6,337 nucleotides of DNA from Acidobacteriota bacterium. Its GTDB lineage: Bacteria > Acidobacteriota > Terriglobia > Terriglobales > Acidobacteriaceae. Below the pieces are notes generated by a model. That model was not told where the DNA came from. It was given only the letters and a program-made list of their open reading frames with translations, and did no database searches. The translations under genes and the position numbers were made by a program. The stretch spans positions 1 through 6,337 of the forward strand of contig QIAR01000247.1 of assembly GCA_003225595.1 (NCBI GenBank), given 5' to 3'. Each line of letters begins with the position of its first letter. The stretch's first letter is position 1. This document shows positions 5,344 through 6,337 of this stretch, piece after piece.

Positions 5344-5404
5344 CTCCTGAACGAAGTTTAGGAGTTATCAGCCTGTGAGGGCGGTTATGGCGAACTCCAT
5401 CGCC
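5344..5404 (-). promoter_or_regulatory. Fluoride riboswitch (crcB motif) with translational expression platform
   Basis: The minus strand carries GGCGATGGAGTTCGCC (5404-5389), then ATAAC, a GCC/GGC stem (5382-5380 with 5373-5371) and GGCTGATAACTCCTA, matching the crcB-motif aptamer. P1 is GGCGA/TCGCC. The loop GGAGT (5398-5394) pairs with ACTCC (5365-5361) as the pseudoknot that forms when fluoride binds. The same strand, CTCCT (5364-5360), is perfectly complementary to the crcB ribosome site AGGAG (5348-5344). Without fluoride that pairing would hide the site; with fluoride CTCC is held in the pseudoknot and translation opens. The family assignment is established knowledge; the switching model is inferred from complementarity. 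Confidence 0.93.
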
Positions 5405-5629
5405 GTGACAATTTATTTTTTACCACAGAGGACACAGAGAACACAGAGGAAAAACATCTCGAAACCACGAAGTCACCCAGCAATCGCCTAACTATTTCTT
5501 TGTTATGGCGAACTCCATCGCCGTGACAATTATTTTTTTACCACAGAGGACGCAGAGAACACAGAGGAAAAACATCTTTAAAACCACGAAGTCGCGCAGT
5601 GAAGCAATCGCCTAGCTAGTTCTTTCGTT
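5384..5629. repeat. ~120-bp imperfect tandem duplication between ispA and crcB
   Basis: Copy 1 spans 5384-5504 and copy 2 spans 5502-5629 (start-to-start 118 bases). They agree closely, differing mainly by a TGAAG insertion and scattered substitutions. Each unit holds, on the minus strand, an ispA-like 3' tip (AACAAAGAAATAG or AACGAAAGAACTAG), an AGGCGATTGC segment, the CACAGAG-type repeat, an A/T-rich run and the riboswitch stem GGCGATGGAGTTCGCC. The functional ispA stop lies in copy 2 and the functional riboswitch continues out of copy 1. Confidence 0.88.
5502..5522 (-). other. Truncated fluoride riboswitch copy (5' half only)
   Basis: GGCGATGGAGTTCGCC and ATAAC recur exactly at 5522-5502 on the minus strand, but the second aptamer half (stem, GGCTGATAACTCC) is absent and replaced by sequence resembling the ispA end. 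It can fold the P1 hairpin but has no pseudoknot partner of its own. Confidence 0.85.
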
Positions 5630-6337
5630 CCACCAGAAAGCGGGCCAGCGATTTCAGCGGGTCCGCGCGCGAACCGAAACTATCGAGCGCGGCGCAAGCC
5701 GTGTCCGCCTGCGCATCGGCCTTCTTCAGCGACTCTTCAATTCCGAAAAGGGCAGGATACGTGGCTTTCTCCGCAGCGGTGTCTTTGCCCGCGGTCTTGC
5801 CCAACTGCTCGGAGGTCTGGGTGACGTCGAGAATGTCGTCGACGATCTGGAACGCCAGCCCAACATTTTGCCCGAAAGACCGGAGTTTAGCGACTGCCTC
5901 GTCATTTGCTCCGGCATACAACCCGCCGCTGACCAGGCTGGCGGTAATCAGCGCTGCGGTTTTGGCGCGATGGATGTATTCCAGCATGGCCGCGTCGGGT
6001 TTGGTACGCTCGGCCTGCAGATCGACTACCTGTCCGCCGATCATTCCGTCCAGCGTGCCGGTTGCGTGGGCAATTTCCTCGATGATCTTCACCCGCCGCT
6101 CTGCCAGGCAGTGCAGTCTGGCCAGCACTTCGTAGGCCTGTGTCTGCAGTGCGTCGCCAGCCAGAATGGCAATAGCCTCGCCGAACACTTTGTGACACGT
6201 GGGCCGTCCCCGCCTCAGATCATCGTTGTCCAATGCGGGTAGATCGTCGTGGATGAGTGAATAGGTATGCAGCATCTCCAGAGCCGCGCCGAGTTCATCA
6301 ATTCGGTCGGGGAGGGAACCAGCCATCATGCGTCCCG
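5616..6337 (-). CDS. ispA: Polyprenyl (farnesyl-type) diphosphate synthase, 5' end outside window
   Basis: The visible ~240 residues are the C-terminal two thirds of a trans-isoprenyl diphosphate synthase. It condenses DMAPP/GPP with IPP in the cytosol, making farnesyl or a slightly longer diphosphate for quinone, carotenoid and undecaprenyl precursors. The first Asp-rich motif is DDLPALDNDDLRRGRPT, with the two-residue insertion typical of bacterial type II FPP synthases, preceded by YSLIH as in E. coli IspA. GDALQTQAYEVLA and GGQVVDL follow. The second Asp-rich motif is QIVDDILDVT, and GKTAGKD lies after it. An internal ATG at 6329 is not the start: the frame stays open to the edge (Gly-Arg before it), and about 50-80 N-terminal residues, including the usual GGKRxRP block, are missing. 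Its last codons and TAG lie inside the second copy of the tandem repeat; crcB follows after 281 bases. Confidence 0.93.
   Translation of the reverse strand, partial: GRMMAGSLPDRIDELGAALEMLHTYSLIHDDLPALDNDDLRRGRPTCHKVFGEAIAILAGDALQTQAYEVLARLHCLAERRVKIIEEIAHATGTLDGMIGGQVVDLQAERTKPDAAMLEYIHRAKTAALITASLVSGGLYAGANDEAVAKLRSFGQNVGLAFQIVDDILDVTQTSEQLGKTAGKDTAAEKATYPALFGIEESLKKADAQADTACAALDSFGSRADPLKSLARFLVERKN

Noticed and set aside
5384..5629. CRISPR array
   Set aside because: Only two long units of about 120 bases, with no short repeat-spacer periodicity; it is a tandem duplication.

Overview
The window looks like bacterial chromosome of moderately high GC, probably from Acidobacteriota (inference). 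The hints are a bacillithiol-type deacetylase, a Cys/His-plus-acidic-tail hypothetical and a 69-residue protein ending in EDVSQAAARTVKKATS; from memory the latter two resemble proteins common in Acidobacteriota. This was not checked against a database.

Layout. (1) 1-149, minus: the 5' end of deoC (deoxyribose-phosphate aldolase), cut by the window edge. (2) 347-1733, plus: a two-gene cluster of a UPF0173 metallo-beta-lactamase-fold hydrolase and a class I SAM-dependent O-methyltransferase. (3) 1796-3171, minus: bshB1 (N-acetylglucosaminyl-malate deacetylase of bacillithiol synthesis), preceded by and overlapping a Cys/His hypothetical whose last ~60 codons look like out-of-frame read-through after a homopolymer frameshift. 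(4) 3172-4628: about 1.45 kb mostly without recognisable genes. It holds a dispersed CACGGAG-type hairpin, one small CxxC/HxC protein gene on the minus strand, a candidate structured RNA on the plus strand behind a near-consensus sigma70 promoter, a weak 95-codon open frame and a long imperfect hairpin. (5) 4629-5404, minus: a fluoride-response cassette, with a crcB-motif fluoride riboswitch, crcB/fluC (fluoride channel) and a DUF190 gene. (6) 5384-5629: a ~120-bp imperfect tandem duplication carrying an extra 5' half of the riboswitch. (7) 5616-6337, minus: ispA-type polyprenyl diphosphate synthase, 5' end beyond the window.

How the parts work together. The clearest circuit is fluoride sensing. 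The aptamer's pseudoknot strand (ACTCC) overlaps a CTCCT element that can instead pair with the AGGAG Shine-Dalgarno sequence of crcB, so a translational ON switch can be read directly from the sequence; DUF190 begins one base after the crcB stop and should be co-expressed. The rest appears to be housekeeping (isoprenoid chain synthesis, deoxynucleoside catabolism, low-molecular-weight thiol synthesis). The least explained parts are the candidate RNA at 3896-4104, the partial riboswitch duplication and the frameshifted hypothetical gene.
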